Shown here: positions 24,512 to 32,802 of the stretch, in pieces
How the letters are laid out: every line of letters starts with the position of its first letter
Numbering within the stretch: position 1 is the first letter of the stretch
Assembly (NCBI GenBank): GCA_009692105.1
Contig: SHZS01000006.1
Span: 1-56,517 of the forward strand
DNA: 56,517 bases
Reading direction: 5' to 3'
DNA from: Gemmatimonadota bacterium
GTDB lineage: Bacteria > Gemmatimonadota > Gemmatimonadetes > Longimicrobiales > Gaopeijiaceae
Notes under the pieces: generated by a model
Seen by the model: only the letters and a program-made list of their open reading frames with translations
What the model was told of the DNA's origin: nothing
Database searches by the model: none
Made by a program: the position numbers and the translations under genes

Positions 24512-25008
24512 GGATTCTTCCGCTCCACCGTCTTGAACATCTTGAGCATGCGGTCGGTGATGAGGAAGCCGCTCACGATGTTGGTCATGGAGGCGAACAG
24601 CGCGATGGCGCCGAGCACCCGGATCTCCGTTGGATAGTCCGAGCCGGTCACGATGATCGAGCCCACGACCGCGATCGCGGAGATCGCGTTGGTGATGGAC
24701 ATGAGGGGGGTGTGGAGCAGCCGTGAGACACGTCGGATCACACCCAGCCCGATGAAGGTGGAGAGGGCGAACACGAAGAGCAGAGACCAGTAGTCGGGGA
24801 TCTCGACCGGCATTTCCGCCGCCCCAGCAGGCTCCGCCTGGCTGATCGTCTCCTGGGGCCCGCTCACCGGGCTGGCGGCGACGATGGCGATGGCAGCTGC
24901 GACAGGGCGGGGAACGAGCGTGGAACTGGCGTCAGGCACCGCCAGCCCGAGACCGATCAGGACCACCAGGGCCGGAAGAGCCCCCCTCGAGAACCATAGT
25001 CGGAACAT
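24508..25008 (-). CDS. pntAB: NAD(P) transhydrogenase alpha subunit, membrane part (PntA part 2)
   Basis: 166 aa from the ATG at 25008 (GGAG 9 bases upstream); a GTG at 25059 overlapping the pntA1 stop would add 17 residues and cannot be excluded. It corresponds to the separate small subunit of three-gene transhydrogenases. Three membrane helices carry the family pattern 'YWSLLFVFALSTFIGLGVIR', 'HTPLMSITNAISAIAVVGSI' and 'LGAIALFASMTNIVSGFLIT'. Upstream of them is an unusual ~75-residue extension that looks like a signal sequence plus an Ala/Pro-rich linker. That extension is longer than in typical PntAB and is worth noting. Confidence 0.92.
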   Translation of the reverse strand: MFRLWFSRGALPALVVLIGLGLAVPDASSTLVPRPVAAAIAIVAASPVSGPQETISQAEPAGAAEMPVEIPDYWSLLFVFALSTFIGLGVIRRVSRLLHTPLMSITNAISAIAVVGSIIVTGSDYPTEIRVLGAIALFASMTNIVSGFLITDRMLKMFKTVERKNP

Positions 25009-25055
25009 CCGGGCAATCTCCTTGTCGGTCGCTCTGTCTGGAGGGATGCGTGAGC

Positions 25056-26222
25056 TCACCGGGTCGCCCCAGCTGCCTTATCCAGCGCTTCCTTCGTGCG
25101 CGCGTGACGCACTCCGCCCTCGTGCGTGATCAGCGCGCCCTGCTGGATTTCGTCGCCCAAGTCGAGACTGAACTTGCCCTCCTTGGCGAACGCCAGGAGG
25201 AACGCAGTGAGGTTACGGGAGAAGAGGAGACTCGCGTGGGTCGGCATCGTCGCCGCGAGGTTGAGCGGGGCGAGGATCGTGACACCGTTCTCCACCACGG
25301 TCTCGCCAGGGCGGGACAGCTCGCAGTTCCCGCCCCCGTCGGCCGCGAGGTCGACGATGACGGAACCTGGGCGCATCCGGCTGACGATCTGACGGTTGAG
25401 GAGCTTGGGCGCGAAGATCCCGCCGATGAGCGCAGTGGTGATCACGACGTCGACCGCGGCGCATTGGTCGGCGAGCATCTCGCGCTGCCGGGCCTTGTCC
25501 TCCTCCGACAGCTCCTTGGCGTACCCGCCTCCCGCCGTCGCGCTTTCCTTGAGCTCGATGCCCACGTACTTCCCGCCGACGCTCTCGATCTGCTCCTTCA
25601 CCTCGGGCCGCACATCCGTGGCCGTCACGCTCGCGCCGAGTCGCTTCGCAGTCGCGATCGCCTGGAGCCCTGCGACCGCTGCGCCGATCACGAACACCTT
25701 GGCCGGTGGCACCATCCCGGCGGCGGTCATCAGCATGGGATAGTATTTGTTGAGCTGGAGCGCTCCCATTAGAACACCCTTGTAGCCCGCGATGTTGGCC
25801 ATCGACGAGAGCGTGTCCATGGCCTGCGCGCGGCTGATGCGCGGAATGGCGTCGGTCGAGAACGAGGTGACCCGCCCCTCGGCGAGAGCGCGGACCGCTT
25901 CGAGGTTTCTCATCGGCATCAGAGAGGCCAACAGCAGCGTCCCCGGACGCATCCAGGCGACCTCGTTGCGCCCGTTCGCTCCGCCGGACGCGGGCGGGTT
26001 CACCTTGAGCACGAAGTCGGCGCTGCCGATCAGCTGAGCGGCATCTCGCTCAACGCCCGCCCCAGCCTCGCGGTAGGCGTCGTCTGAGAAGAAAGCGGAC
26101 CCACCGGCTCCGGCCTCCACCGCCACCGTAAACCCCGACTGCACGAGCTTCTTGCACGACTCGGGCACGAGTGCGACCCGCTGCTCCCCGGGATAGGTCT
26201 CCTTCGGGACTGCGATCTTCAT
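25056..26222 (-). CDS. pntAA: NAD(P) transhydrogenase alpha subunit, NAD-binding part (PntA part 1)
   Basis: 388 aa from the ATG at 26222 with AGGAG 6 bases upstream. This is the soluble dI domain, of the alanine dehydrogenase/PNT family. Signature segments are 'MKIAVPKETYPGEQRVALVP' at the N-terminus, 'VFVIGAAVAGLQAIATAKRL' (dinucleotide-binding loop, with Ala in place of the usual Gly at one position), 'ASVTATDVRPEVKEQIESVG' and 'MRPGSVIVDLAADGGGNCEL'. It binds NAD(H) and transfers hydride to the NADP domain of PntB. First gene of a pntAA-pntAB-pntB operon on the minus strand. Confidence 0.96.
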   Translation of the reverse strand: MKIAVPKETYPGEQRVALVPESCKKLVQSGFTVAVEAGAGGSAFFSDDAYREAGAGVERDAAQLIGSADFVLKVNPPASGGANGRNEVAWMRPGTLLLASLMPMRNLEAVRALAEGRVTSFSTDAIPRISRAQAMDTLSSMANIAGYKGVLMGALQLNKYYPMLMTAAGMVPPAKVFVIGAAVAGLQAIATAKRLGASVTATDVRPEVKEQIESVGGKYVGIELKESATAGGGYAKELSEEDKARQREMLADQCAAVDVVITTALIGGIFAPKLLNRQIVSRMRPGSVIVDLAADGGGNCELSRPGETVVENGVTILAPLNLAATMPTHASLLFSRNLTAFLLAFAKEGKFSLDLGDEIQQGALITHEGGVRHARTKEALDKAAGATR

Positions 26223-26333
26223 GCTTGCTCCTGCGGGGTCACGTCGTTTTTTGGTGGCGGCGCAATGTGGAGCGGTCCCGCAGCGGCCGGCAACTGGAAC
26301 CACAGGACCGAGCACCCCAGATCGGTCAAGCCG

Positions 26334-27500
26334 TCACATGTGGGACGGAGTGGCTAAGGGCAGCATTCCCACGAACACGAACTTCTGGACACGCCGATTT
26401 CCGGGCGTAAGGGGCGAGACCTCCGTCACGTAAATGTTCCCCTGCGAGTCTGTGTCCATGTGATGGAGAGTGCCGAACTGCCCCGGCGACGAGCCCCAAC
26501 CGCCGAACCAATCGAGGACCTCCAGCGTCTTGCGGTCCAGGACCATCACACGGGCCTGGCTGCGGTTCCCCACGTACAAGAACTGCTGCTCCGGGTCCGG
26601 TGAGAAGGCCGTGCTGGCGACCGTATTACCGTTGCCGCACACCGGAGCGAGGCATTCGCGCCCGATCCAGACCTGGGTCACGTAGGTGCCATCAATGTTG
26701 AACACCTGGACCCGCTTGCCGCCCCGGTCCGAGACGTAGACGAGCCCGTCATTCGAGACTCGGGCCGCGTGCACCGGTTGAGAGAACTGCGGGGGGCCGT
26801 CGCCAACCATCGTCTTCGCCCACTCGGGGTCGGCGGTGCCGTCCGTGGGCACGTTCCCGAACGCGCCCCACATCCGCTTGAACTCGCCGCTGGTCGCATC
26901 GAACACGATGACGCGCCTGTTGCCGTAGCCGTCGGCGACGAAGAGCTCGTTCGTGGGAGGGTACACGAACGTGTCCGCAGCACGCCCGAACCGCCTCGGG
27001 TTCGAGTTGCCCACGACCTCGTCGGCGGAGCCGATCTTCATCACAAACTCGCCCGTCTTCGTGAACTTGAGCACCTGATCATTCGTGGCGTTGCCTCCGA
27101 GCCAGACGAACCCCTGGTAGTCCACGTAGACGCCATGCTCCGTTTCGGGCCAGGTGAACTTTTCATTGGACATGGCCTTGCCACCCCACCCCTGGACGAA
27201 CTTCCCATCCTGATCGAACTCCAGCACCGCGGGCGCGGATCTTGGCGCCTCTTCCTCGGTTAAAGTGCCCGGGCGGTGCAGCACCCAGACGTGATCCTGA
27301 TCGTCCACGGCCACGCTGGACACCTCGCCCAGGATCCAGCCGTTCGGGATCGTCGGCCAGGTCGGGTCCACCTGGAACTTTGGCACCATGCGCCCTCCCG
27401 ACGCCGCAGCCGCTTCGTCGCCGCCCTGGGCACAGGCGGACGTCATGGCCATCAGCACCAGCAGTACGCCCCCCGCTCCAACTGTCCTTGCTCGGTTCAT
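26334..27500 (-). CDS. NHL-repeat beta-propeller lipoprotein
   Basis: 388 aa from the ATG at 27500, with AGGAGG about 10 bases upstream. The lipobox is 'MAMTSACAQ'. NHL-type blades follow: 'VSSVAVDDQDHVWVLHRPG', 'TEHGVYVDYQGFVWLGGN', 'FVADGYGNRRVIVFDATSGE', 'ARVSNDGLVYVSDRGGKRVQ' and 'HHMDTDSQGNIYVTEVSP'. The propeller resembles peptidyl-alpha-hydroxyglycine lyase-like NHL proteins found widely in soil and marine bacteria; no catalytic assignment is possible. Cys in 'GRECLAPVCGNG' may form a disulfide. It lies 128 bases downstream of the heme-c lipoprotein gene on the same strand. Confidence 0.8.
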   Translation of the reverse strand: MNRARTVGAGGVLLVLMAMTSACAQGGDEAAAASGGRMVPKFQVDPTWPTIPNGWILGEVSSVAVDDQDHVWVLHRPGTLTEEEAPRSAPAVLEFDQDGKFVQGWGGKAMSNEKFTWPETEHGVYVDYQGFVWLGGNATNDQVLKFTKTGEFVMKIGSADEVVGNSNPRRFGRAADTFVYPPTNELFVADGYGNRRVIVFDATSGEFKRMWGAFGNVPTDGTADPEWAKTMVGDGPPQFSQPVHAARVSNDGLVYVSDRGGKRVQVFNIDGTYVTQVWIGRECLAPVCGNGNTVASTAFSPDPEQQFLYVGNRSQARVMVLDRKTLEVLDWFGGWGSSPGQFGTLHHMDTDSQGNIYVTEVSPLTPGNRRVQKFVFVGMLPLATPSHM

Positions 27501-27628
27501 GACGGCCATTCCTCCTCTGAAAGCCCCTCCAAACGGATCCCCCGCCGAGAGCACATTACCGCCCCGAGTAGCTAGTGGGCAACGAACATCCGCGGTACCG
27601 AAGAACAGGAAGGAGCGTGGGCGACTGA

Positions 27629-28972
27629 TCAGGGGATTTCGAGCGCCGCGAATTCGGGCTTTGTTTGCCCGAGAATCTCGAGGACGGACCGGCGATCGTC
27701 CTGCGAGAGGTGCGCGAAGGTCGGACTGCGGTCCTCGCCGGTCAGGACGGATGCCAGCCGCCGGTACACGTATCGCCGCGTCACGGTGGGAAGGGCATCG
27801 AAAGCGTCCGAGTAGATGAGGTAGCTGCATGGATACCGGAAGAGCCTTCTCGATAGGTCCAGCTCCCTGAGGGTCCTTCCCTGTGCATCATGCGGGCCCC
27901 GCGCCTCAAACTCTTCTGCGAAGCCGGGCGTACCCGTGATCTGATCTGTGAGCCTTGCCTCATCGACCATGAACAGAGCCTCGACAAGAGGCTCCGCGAT
28001 GACCCTCACCTCCGTCCGAAGCTCGGGAGTCAGCTCCTCGTCGCGATCCCCTCGGGCATGACCGGCAAGGAGCGTGCGCGTGTCGAAGTTCACCCGCGTG
28101 ATGAGGTTCTGAAGGTGGGTCTGATGGTCGATCACCATCAGGGCCACGATATCGCTACCCCCTTCGAGATAAGGGTCGGTGTCGATCAGCGAACTCAGCT
28201 CCGTCACATTTCCGGTGCGGGATAGGTCCGGCTTCATCAGCTCCGCCGGATCGCGGATCACCCAGTTCCCCAGGTGGGTCTGCGCTCCCTGCGTTCCGGT
28301 GACGTACCAACCTCCCCAGCGATAGGAGAGTGGAGTCCGATCGTCCACGAGGATCCAGCCCTCGTGCGTGACCTGCTCGCCACGACGGCCCGTAGGCCCG
28401 GAACCCACGATGAACCGGGGGACGCCGCCGCCCGTTAGTGAATACGAGTCGTGGCAGCCAAGGCATGCGTCCATCTGACGGTCGAAGTGGACCGCTGCCC
28501 TCTCTTCCTGGGCAAGCGTATAGAAGACCGGGCCCACATTCGGATCCATGGAACCGATCTCGATTTCAGGTGCGCCTAGCGGCCATCCCACGTAGACGTC
28601 GTCGGTGTAGTACATGGCGCGTGGTGTCTCAGGTGAGATGTAGCTGATCTGCCCGCTCGTTCTCGAAAAGACGAGAAGCTGGGATTTGGGATCGATGCCC
28701 AACTCTCTGAGCAGCGAAGTCAGGTACCCGCGCGCACCGTCGAATTCCAGCTTGGCCTGCCCATTCTTGAGTCTTTCCTGCAACCGGGCGATCGGATCGG
28801 TGAGAACCGCCCCGGCGTAGTTCATCACCGGGTACTCGATGTCGTACCGATGGGGCGGGCGGGTTGGCTCTGGCGGTCGGATCGCGACCTCTGGCTCTCG
28901 GCACGCCGCGATGAGCAACAAGCCGGCCAGGATCGCGACGGCTCTGACCTGGATGCGATTCTTCCGATACAC
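27629..28972 (-). CDS. Lipoprotein with a single heme-c motif, unknown family
   Basis: 447 aa from a GTG at 28972, 8 bases after the upstream cyclase stop. The lipobox is 'ILAGLLLIAACRE'. A heme attachment motif, CLGCH, lies at residues 170-174 within 'MDACLGCHDSYSLTGGGVPR'. The surrounding sequence is not a class I cytochrome c fold. It includes 'LLVFSRTSGQISYISPETPR', 'PRAMYYTDDVYVGWP' and 'FRYPCSYLIYSDAFDALP', reminiscent of large cytochrome-like proteins of unknown function in Planctomycetota and relatives. A distal ligand is not obvious; several His are candidates ('HLGNWV', 'MVIDHQTHLQNL'). Probably a periplasmic redox or heme-sensing protein. Its tight link to a cyclase gene is unusual. 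Confidence 0.75.
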   Translation of the reverse strand: MYRKNRIQVRAVAILAGLLLIAACREPEVAIRPPEPTRPPHRYDIEYPVMNYAGAVLTDPIARLQERLKNGQAKLEFDGARGYLTSLLRELGIDPKSQLLVFSRTSGQISYISPETPRAMYYTDDVYVGWPLGAPEIEIGSMDPNVGPVFYTLAQEERAAVHFDRQMDACLGCHDSYSLTGGGVPRFIVGSGPTGRRGEQVTHEGWILVDDRTPLSYRWGGWYVTGTQGAQTHLGNWVIRDPAELMKPDLSRTGNVTELSSLIDTDPYLEGGSDIVALMVIDHQTHLQNLITRVNFDTRTLLAGHARGDRDEELTPELRTEVRVIAEPLVEALFMVDEARLTDQITGTPGFAEEFEARGPHDAQGRTLRELDLSRRLFRYPCSYLIYSDAFDALPTVTRRYVYRRLASVLTGEDRSPTFAHLSQDDRRSVLEILGQTKPEFAALEIP

Positions 28973-28980
28973 CCTGGCGT

Positions 28981-29755
28981 CTATCCTTCGCTGGGCCTGA
29001 TTACGTGGATCGTCAATGGCTCCCCCTTCCCCCGCACGGTCAGGATGCGCCGCTCCGCCTCAGGATAGCGGTCTGCGATCGTCGAGTAGAGCTCGTCGCT
29101 CAGCGCCAGCTCGCTGGCACCGGCCTGGGCCTGGATGCGGGCCGCGGTGTTCACGGTGTCGCCGAGTGCAGTCACGGCGTTGGTGCCATCGGTGCCCACC
29201 TTTCCGATGTATGCAGGCCCTGCGTGGATACCCACGCCCATTTGTATCCAGGGTTGCTTCCCTGGCTCACACCCGATGGTCCGTAGCAGCTCCAGGCCGG
29301 TGAGCACGGCGGGGACGGTAATCGGGCCCCATGGCGGGGACATAGCGGGCCATGATCTCATTGCCGACCAGCTTGTCGATCCAGCTCTGTGCGGCGACCA
29401 GGACCTTCGAGGTCTCATGGTAGAAGCGGTTTACGAGCTTGGCGAACTCCGCGGGTGGCAACTGCTCGCCGAGCGCCGTGGAGCCCCTGATGTCGGCGAA
29501 GAGGACGGCGGTGTCCACCTCCGCCCCGCCCACCGGCATGGCGTCCTCACAGATGTTGCAGACATTCGGGCTCATGCGGGATGGCCCGTATCCGGTGAAG
29601 ACCCTCAGGAACTGGCCGCCCAGTCCCTTGAAAGGCTGCCGACAGACGATACAGCGCGGCTCGGAAGGCAGGAACGCCCATCGTCCCGGATGGCCGTGCA
29701 TCAGAACATGACGCCAGAGCTCCTCAATCTCAGGCTTGACCTCGTGAGCTTCCAT
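28981..29755 (-). pseudogene. Class III adenylate/guanylate cyclase, single-base frameshift
   Basis: Starts at the ATG at 29755. The N-terminal ~75 residues carry two CxxC pairs ('RCIVCRQPF' and 'NVCNICED'), a possible zinc site. The cyclase domain begins with 'VDTAVLFADIRGSTALGEQL', which contains the first metal-binding Asp, and runs to 'SWIDKLVGNEIMARYVPAMG'. The rest of the domain ('IQMGVGIHAGPAYIGKVG', 'ALGDTVNTAARIQAQAGASE', 'RILTVRGKGEPLTIHVI') is in the neighbouring frame, ending at 28981. Removing one base near the CCCC at 29311-29314 (minus strand) gives one 257-aa protein. It may be a read error, because all catalytic motifs are otherwise intact. Confidence 0.82.
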
Positions 29756-29761
29756 GTGCAG

Positions 29762-30157
29762 TCACGCACCTCCGAGGAAATAGAGCCCCGTCCCAATGAT
29801 TACGGTGTGAATCACAAGCCAGACAACCGGTGCTCTCCGGCGGTATCCCCGCTTGAGCTTGTAGACATCCATCAAGATGCCGGCCACCTCGAAGCCCAGT
29901 ACCGTCCACACCACCGCCTGCGCCCGAACCGGCATCAGGGAAGCGATCAGCAGAGCTATGCCGATCACACAGAAGTAGAGCCCCAGCATGACCCACGTAT
30001 CGACGACAAATCTGGCGGTTGGATCCCCTGCGCTTGCCTGGGTCAGGAGGCCCTTGGGACCCTCTTCACGAATCGGCAATCGGAGGAACGTCGCCGCAAG
30101 GAAGAGGAAGAGATAGAGTCCCCCCACAACCCGCATCCACCATCCCAGTCCAATCAT
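29762..30157 (-). CDS. BphX-like four-helix membrane protein
   Basis: 131 aa with GGAGAATC before the ATG. Four hydrophobic segments are evident, and the whole sequence fits the BphX family pattern: 'GWWMRVVGGLYLFLFLAATF', 'ARFVVDTWVMLGLYFCVIGI', 'VWTVLGFEVAGILMDVYKLK' and 'PVVWLVIHTVIIGTGLYFLG'. BphX was named from biphenyl degradation clusters but has no established biochemical role. It lies 6 bases upstream of the cyclase gene and is surely co-transcribed with it. Confidence 0.75.
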   Translation of the reverse strand: MIGLGWWMRVVGGLYLFLFLAATFLRLPIREEGPKGLLTQASAGDPTARFVVDTWVMLGLYFCVIGIALLIASLMPVRAQAVVWTVLGFEVAGILMDVYKLKRGYRRRAPVVWLVIHTVIIGTGLYFLGGA

Positions 30158-30217
30158 CGTGATTCTCCAGTTGCCGCAGTCCGCCCAGCAGCCAGCGTCG
30201 CCGCCGACGCCTTGGTG

Positions 30218-31669
30218 TTACCCCGTTTGCTGGCCGCGCGAGCGCAGCACCTCGACGACTCCGGGCAGGAGCGAAAGAGCGACGATCCCGAGGATCACGA
30301 GCGAGAGGTTGCTCTCGACCTGGGGCAGGTTGCCAAAGAAGTACCCAGCCATCACGAACGAGACCACCCAGAGGACTCCTCCACCCACGTTGTATAAAAT
30401 GAAGCGGCGGTAGGGCATCGTGCCGACGCCCGCCACGAATGGCGCGAGTGTCCGGATGATCGGCATGAACCGTGCGAGCGCTATGGTCTTACCCCCGTGC
30501 TTCTCGTAGAAGCGACGGGTCCGGTCGAGGTGCTTGTGGTTGAGGAAGCGGGAACGCTCCGTGAACACCTTGGGGCCCACCCAGGCGCCAACCTGGTAGT
30601 TGACCGTGTCCCCGAGCACGGCAGCGGCGATCAGGAGGACCACAAGACGCGTGACGTCCATCCCACCCGCCGCCGCGAGCGCACCGGCCACGAAGAGCAA
30701 GGAATCTCCCGGTAAGATCGGTGCGACAACGAGCCCTGTCTCGGCGAAGATGATCAGGAAGAGAAGCAGGTAGACCCACGCACCGTACTGCTCCAGGAAG
30801 GTGGCCAGATACTGGTCGAGGTGAACGAACACGTCGACGAAGAGCGTTGCCGACCCAACGATCGACCCTGGCAGAAAATAGAGCAGCACGAGTAGGCCGA
30901 AGCCGATCCGATACCACGCGAAGACCTTGAAAGTGTGCCGTGCTACGAAGGAAAGGAACGCACGCACGACCACCAACGCTGAAACGAACGCGGCAACGAA
31001 ACCCACGCCGAAGAACGCGGCATCTCCAGCCTGAAGAATCGACCGGCTGTCCCAGAGATCGAAGAGCGTTGCCGCGACCATTGTGGGCATCGCCAAGAAG
31101 AACGAAAACTCGGTGGCTGTGGTCCGAGAGAGGCCCCTCAGGAGGCCACCCATGATGGTGGCCCCGGCCCGCGATACGCCGGGGAAGAGCGCGAAGGTCT
31201 GCGCTACGCCGATGAGGAGCGCGTCGGTGGTACTCAACTGATCGAGGCCTTCGGGGCGGAGCACGCGCCCCCGGTACCAGCGTTCGATCACCAGAAGCAG
31301 GACGCCTCCCACGATGAGGGCCCCAGCGACCGTTATCGGGCCAAAGAGATACGCCGTGATGTACTCATGGACGAGCAGCCCGAGGACGGCGGCGGGCAGG
31401 AAGGCGAGGAACAGGTTCAGAACGAAGCGCCGCGCGGTCGAATCGTGCGCGTGGAGCGCTAGAGAAACGACCTTGCCGCGATAGTGCCACATCACGCCGA
31501 GGATCGCGCCGAGCTGGATGAAGATCTCGAAGGTGGCCGCGCGATCGCCCGTGAACCCCATCGCCTCGCCGACCACGATGAGGTGCCCCGTGGAGGAGAC
31601 GGGGATGAACTCGGTGAGGCCCTCGACCAGCCCGAGGATCAGCGCCTTCACCCAGAGAGCCGATTCCAT
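30218..31669 (-). CDS. uppP: Undecaprenyl-diphosphatase (UppP) fused to a DedA-family protein
   Basis: 483 aa in one uninterrupted frame. Residues 1-~265 are UppP/BacA: the (E/Q)xxxE motif and active site lie in 'GLVEGLTEFIPVSSTGHL' (E16, E20, S26, H29) and the second motif is 'FPGVSRAGATIMGGLLRG' (P163-R167). Residues ~285-483 are a DedA/SNARE-associated domain: 'LIIFAETGLVVAPILPGDSL' (E310, D322), 'YEKHGGKTIALARFMPIIRT' (R400, R406) and 'PFVAGVGTMPYRRFILYNVG'. UppP releases phosphate from undecaprenyl diphosphate on the outer face of the membrane. Some DedA proteins have been shown to translocate undecaprenyl phosphate. A fusion would join two successive steps of lipid-carrier recycling. 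Both halves keep their key residues. The two domains are normally separate genes. Confidence 0.93.
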   Translation of the reverse strand: MESALWVKALILGLVEGLTEFIPVSSTGHLIVVGEAMGFTGDRAATFEIFIQLGAILGVMWHYRGKVVSLALHAHDSTARRFVLNLFLAFLPAAVLGLLVHEYITAYLFGPITVAGALIVGGVLLLVIERWYRGRVLRPEGLDQLSTTDALLIGVAQTFALFPGVSRAGATIMGGLLRGLSRTTATEFSFFLAMPTMVAATLFDLWDSRSILQAGDAAFFGVGFVAAFVSALVVVRAFLSFVARHTFKVFAWYRIGFGLLVLLYFLPGSIVGSATLFVDVFVHLDQYLATFLEQYGAWVYLLLFLIIFAETGLVVAPILPGDSLLFVAGALAAAGGMDVTRLVVLLIAAAVLGDTVNYQVGAWVGPKVFTERSRFLNHKHLDRTRRFYEKHGGKTIALARFMPIIRTLAPFVAGVGTMPYRRFILYNVGGGVLWVVSFVMAGYFFGNLPQVESNLSLVILGIVALSLLPGVVEVLRSRGQQTG

Positions 31670-31740
31670 GTTCGCGCTCAGCGACCTTACGGCTGGCCCA
31701 TCAGGATGGAAGCATCCGCTGCGAGTGGTGCGCTACCTAT

Positions 31741-31998
31741 CTAGCCGAGGCCGTCGAGCGGGAGGGCCTCGTCTATGAGCATGACCGGGATGCCGTCCCT
31801 GATGGGGTACAGCAATCTTCCGTCCTCACGAACGAGACCGCCGTCGATCGTTTCCACGACCTTCTGGCCGGCGCGGTTGGTCAGTCGACTTCCCGCAATC
31901 GCACGATTCACGCGCTCCAGGAGCGCCGCGTCGGCCAGTTGCACCCGGGTCTTCGTTTCCGGGCACACCAGGATCTCCAACAGTTCCGGATCCAGCAT
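31741..31998 (-). CDS. Trm112 family protein
   Basis: 85 aa from the ATG at 31998 (GGGGTAG upstream); the longer frame adds 25 atypical residues. It starts with the family signature 'MLDPELLEILVCPETKTRV' and ends with 'GLVREDGRLLYPIRDGIPVM'. Trm112-like small proteins are activators of methyltransferases in eukaryotes and archaea; bacterial members are mostly uncharacterised. The usual CPxC zinc pair is reduced to a single Cys here, as in many bacterial members. Confidence 0.88.
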   Translation of the reverse strand: MLDPELLEILVCPETKTRVQLADAALLERVNRAIAGSRLTNRAGQKVVETIDGGLVREDGRLLYPIRDGIPVMLIDEALPLDGLG

Positions 31999-32157
31999 TT
32001 CGCTACCCCAAGTCGGTGCCAACCCCTCGGCCGGGCTCGAAGGCTCCACGCTGGCCCTCCGAGGTTGCGTCACGGCGGGAGTAACTTAGCATGACGAAGG
32101 TGGGGCTGCGACTCGCCGCGGCCCCCAGCGAACGCCCTGTCCCGGAGCCCCGGAGCC

Positions 32158-32676
32158 ATGCGCAGTCAGCTGATGCGGAGGCAGCTCGTGCATTGTTGTC
32201 CCGCGCATGAGCGCCTCTTCCTTCTGGCCGTCTTCCTCAGTAGTGCGTTGGCGGCGTGCGGGGGGAACGACGGACCAGCCGGAACCGACGATGGTCCCGC
32301 ATTTCCTCCTCAGGGCCATGTATGGATAGTGTTCGGGGCCGACACGGTAACAGCAGAGATCGCGGACACGGACGAGGAAAGGGAGCATGGGCTCATGAAT
32401 CGGGACAGCCTACCGGACGGGGAGGGAATGCTCTTCGCGTGGACCAACGAGGACATTCGCTCCTTCTGGATGAAGAACACCTACTTCCCCCTCGACATCG
32501 CCTTCCTGGACCGAACCCAAACCGTCATCAATGTCAGTCAGATGCAGGCGCAGACGGAGACGATCCATCGCTCCGACCGCCCAGCCATGTTCGCGCTCGA
32601 GGTCTCGCAGGGATGGTTTGCCCCTAGGGCGATCGGTGCGGGGAGCCGCGCCAGCTTCGTCTTCGGCCCCCGCTGA
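32158..32676 (+). CDS. DUF192 lipoprotein
   Basis: 172 aa. A lipoprotein signal ('LLAVFLSSALAACGG') is followed by a DUF192 domain: 'EIADTDEEREHGLMNRDSLP', 'GMLFAWTNEDIRSFWMKNTY' with the conserved FWMKNT, 'FPLDIAFLDRTQTVINV' and 'FALEVSQGWFAPRAIGAG'. DUF192 proteins are small periplasmic or lipid-anchored proteins of unknown function. Divergent from the Trm112-like gene. Confidence 0.88.
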   Translation: MRSQLMRRQLVHCCPAHERLFLLAVFLSSALAACGGNDGPAGTDDGPAFPPQGHVWIVFGADTVTAEIADTDEEREHGLMNRDSLPDGEGMLFAWTNEDIRSFWMKNTYFPLDIAFLDRTQTVINVSQMQAQTETIHRSDRPAMFALEVSQGWFAPRAIGAGSRASFVFGPR

Positions 32677-32802
32677 GCCGGGTCGGGGCTCATGACGGCC
32701 GCGTCAACGGCCCCATCCCCAACTTCCTCTTGGCCCCTCCGGGGCGCACGGTTATGCTCCACACGCACCCGGCCCTTCCCTGATGCAAAATCGGAATCGG
32801 AC

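Noticed and set aside
23006-24637. 543-aa plus-strand ORF opposite pntB
   Set aside because: Shadow of a conserved gene, with His/Asp/Arg-rich composition typical of antisense frames.
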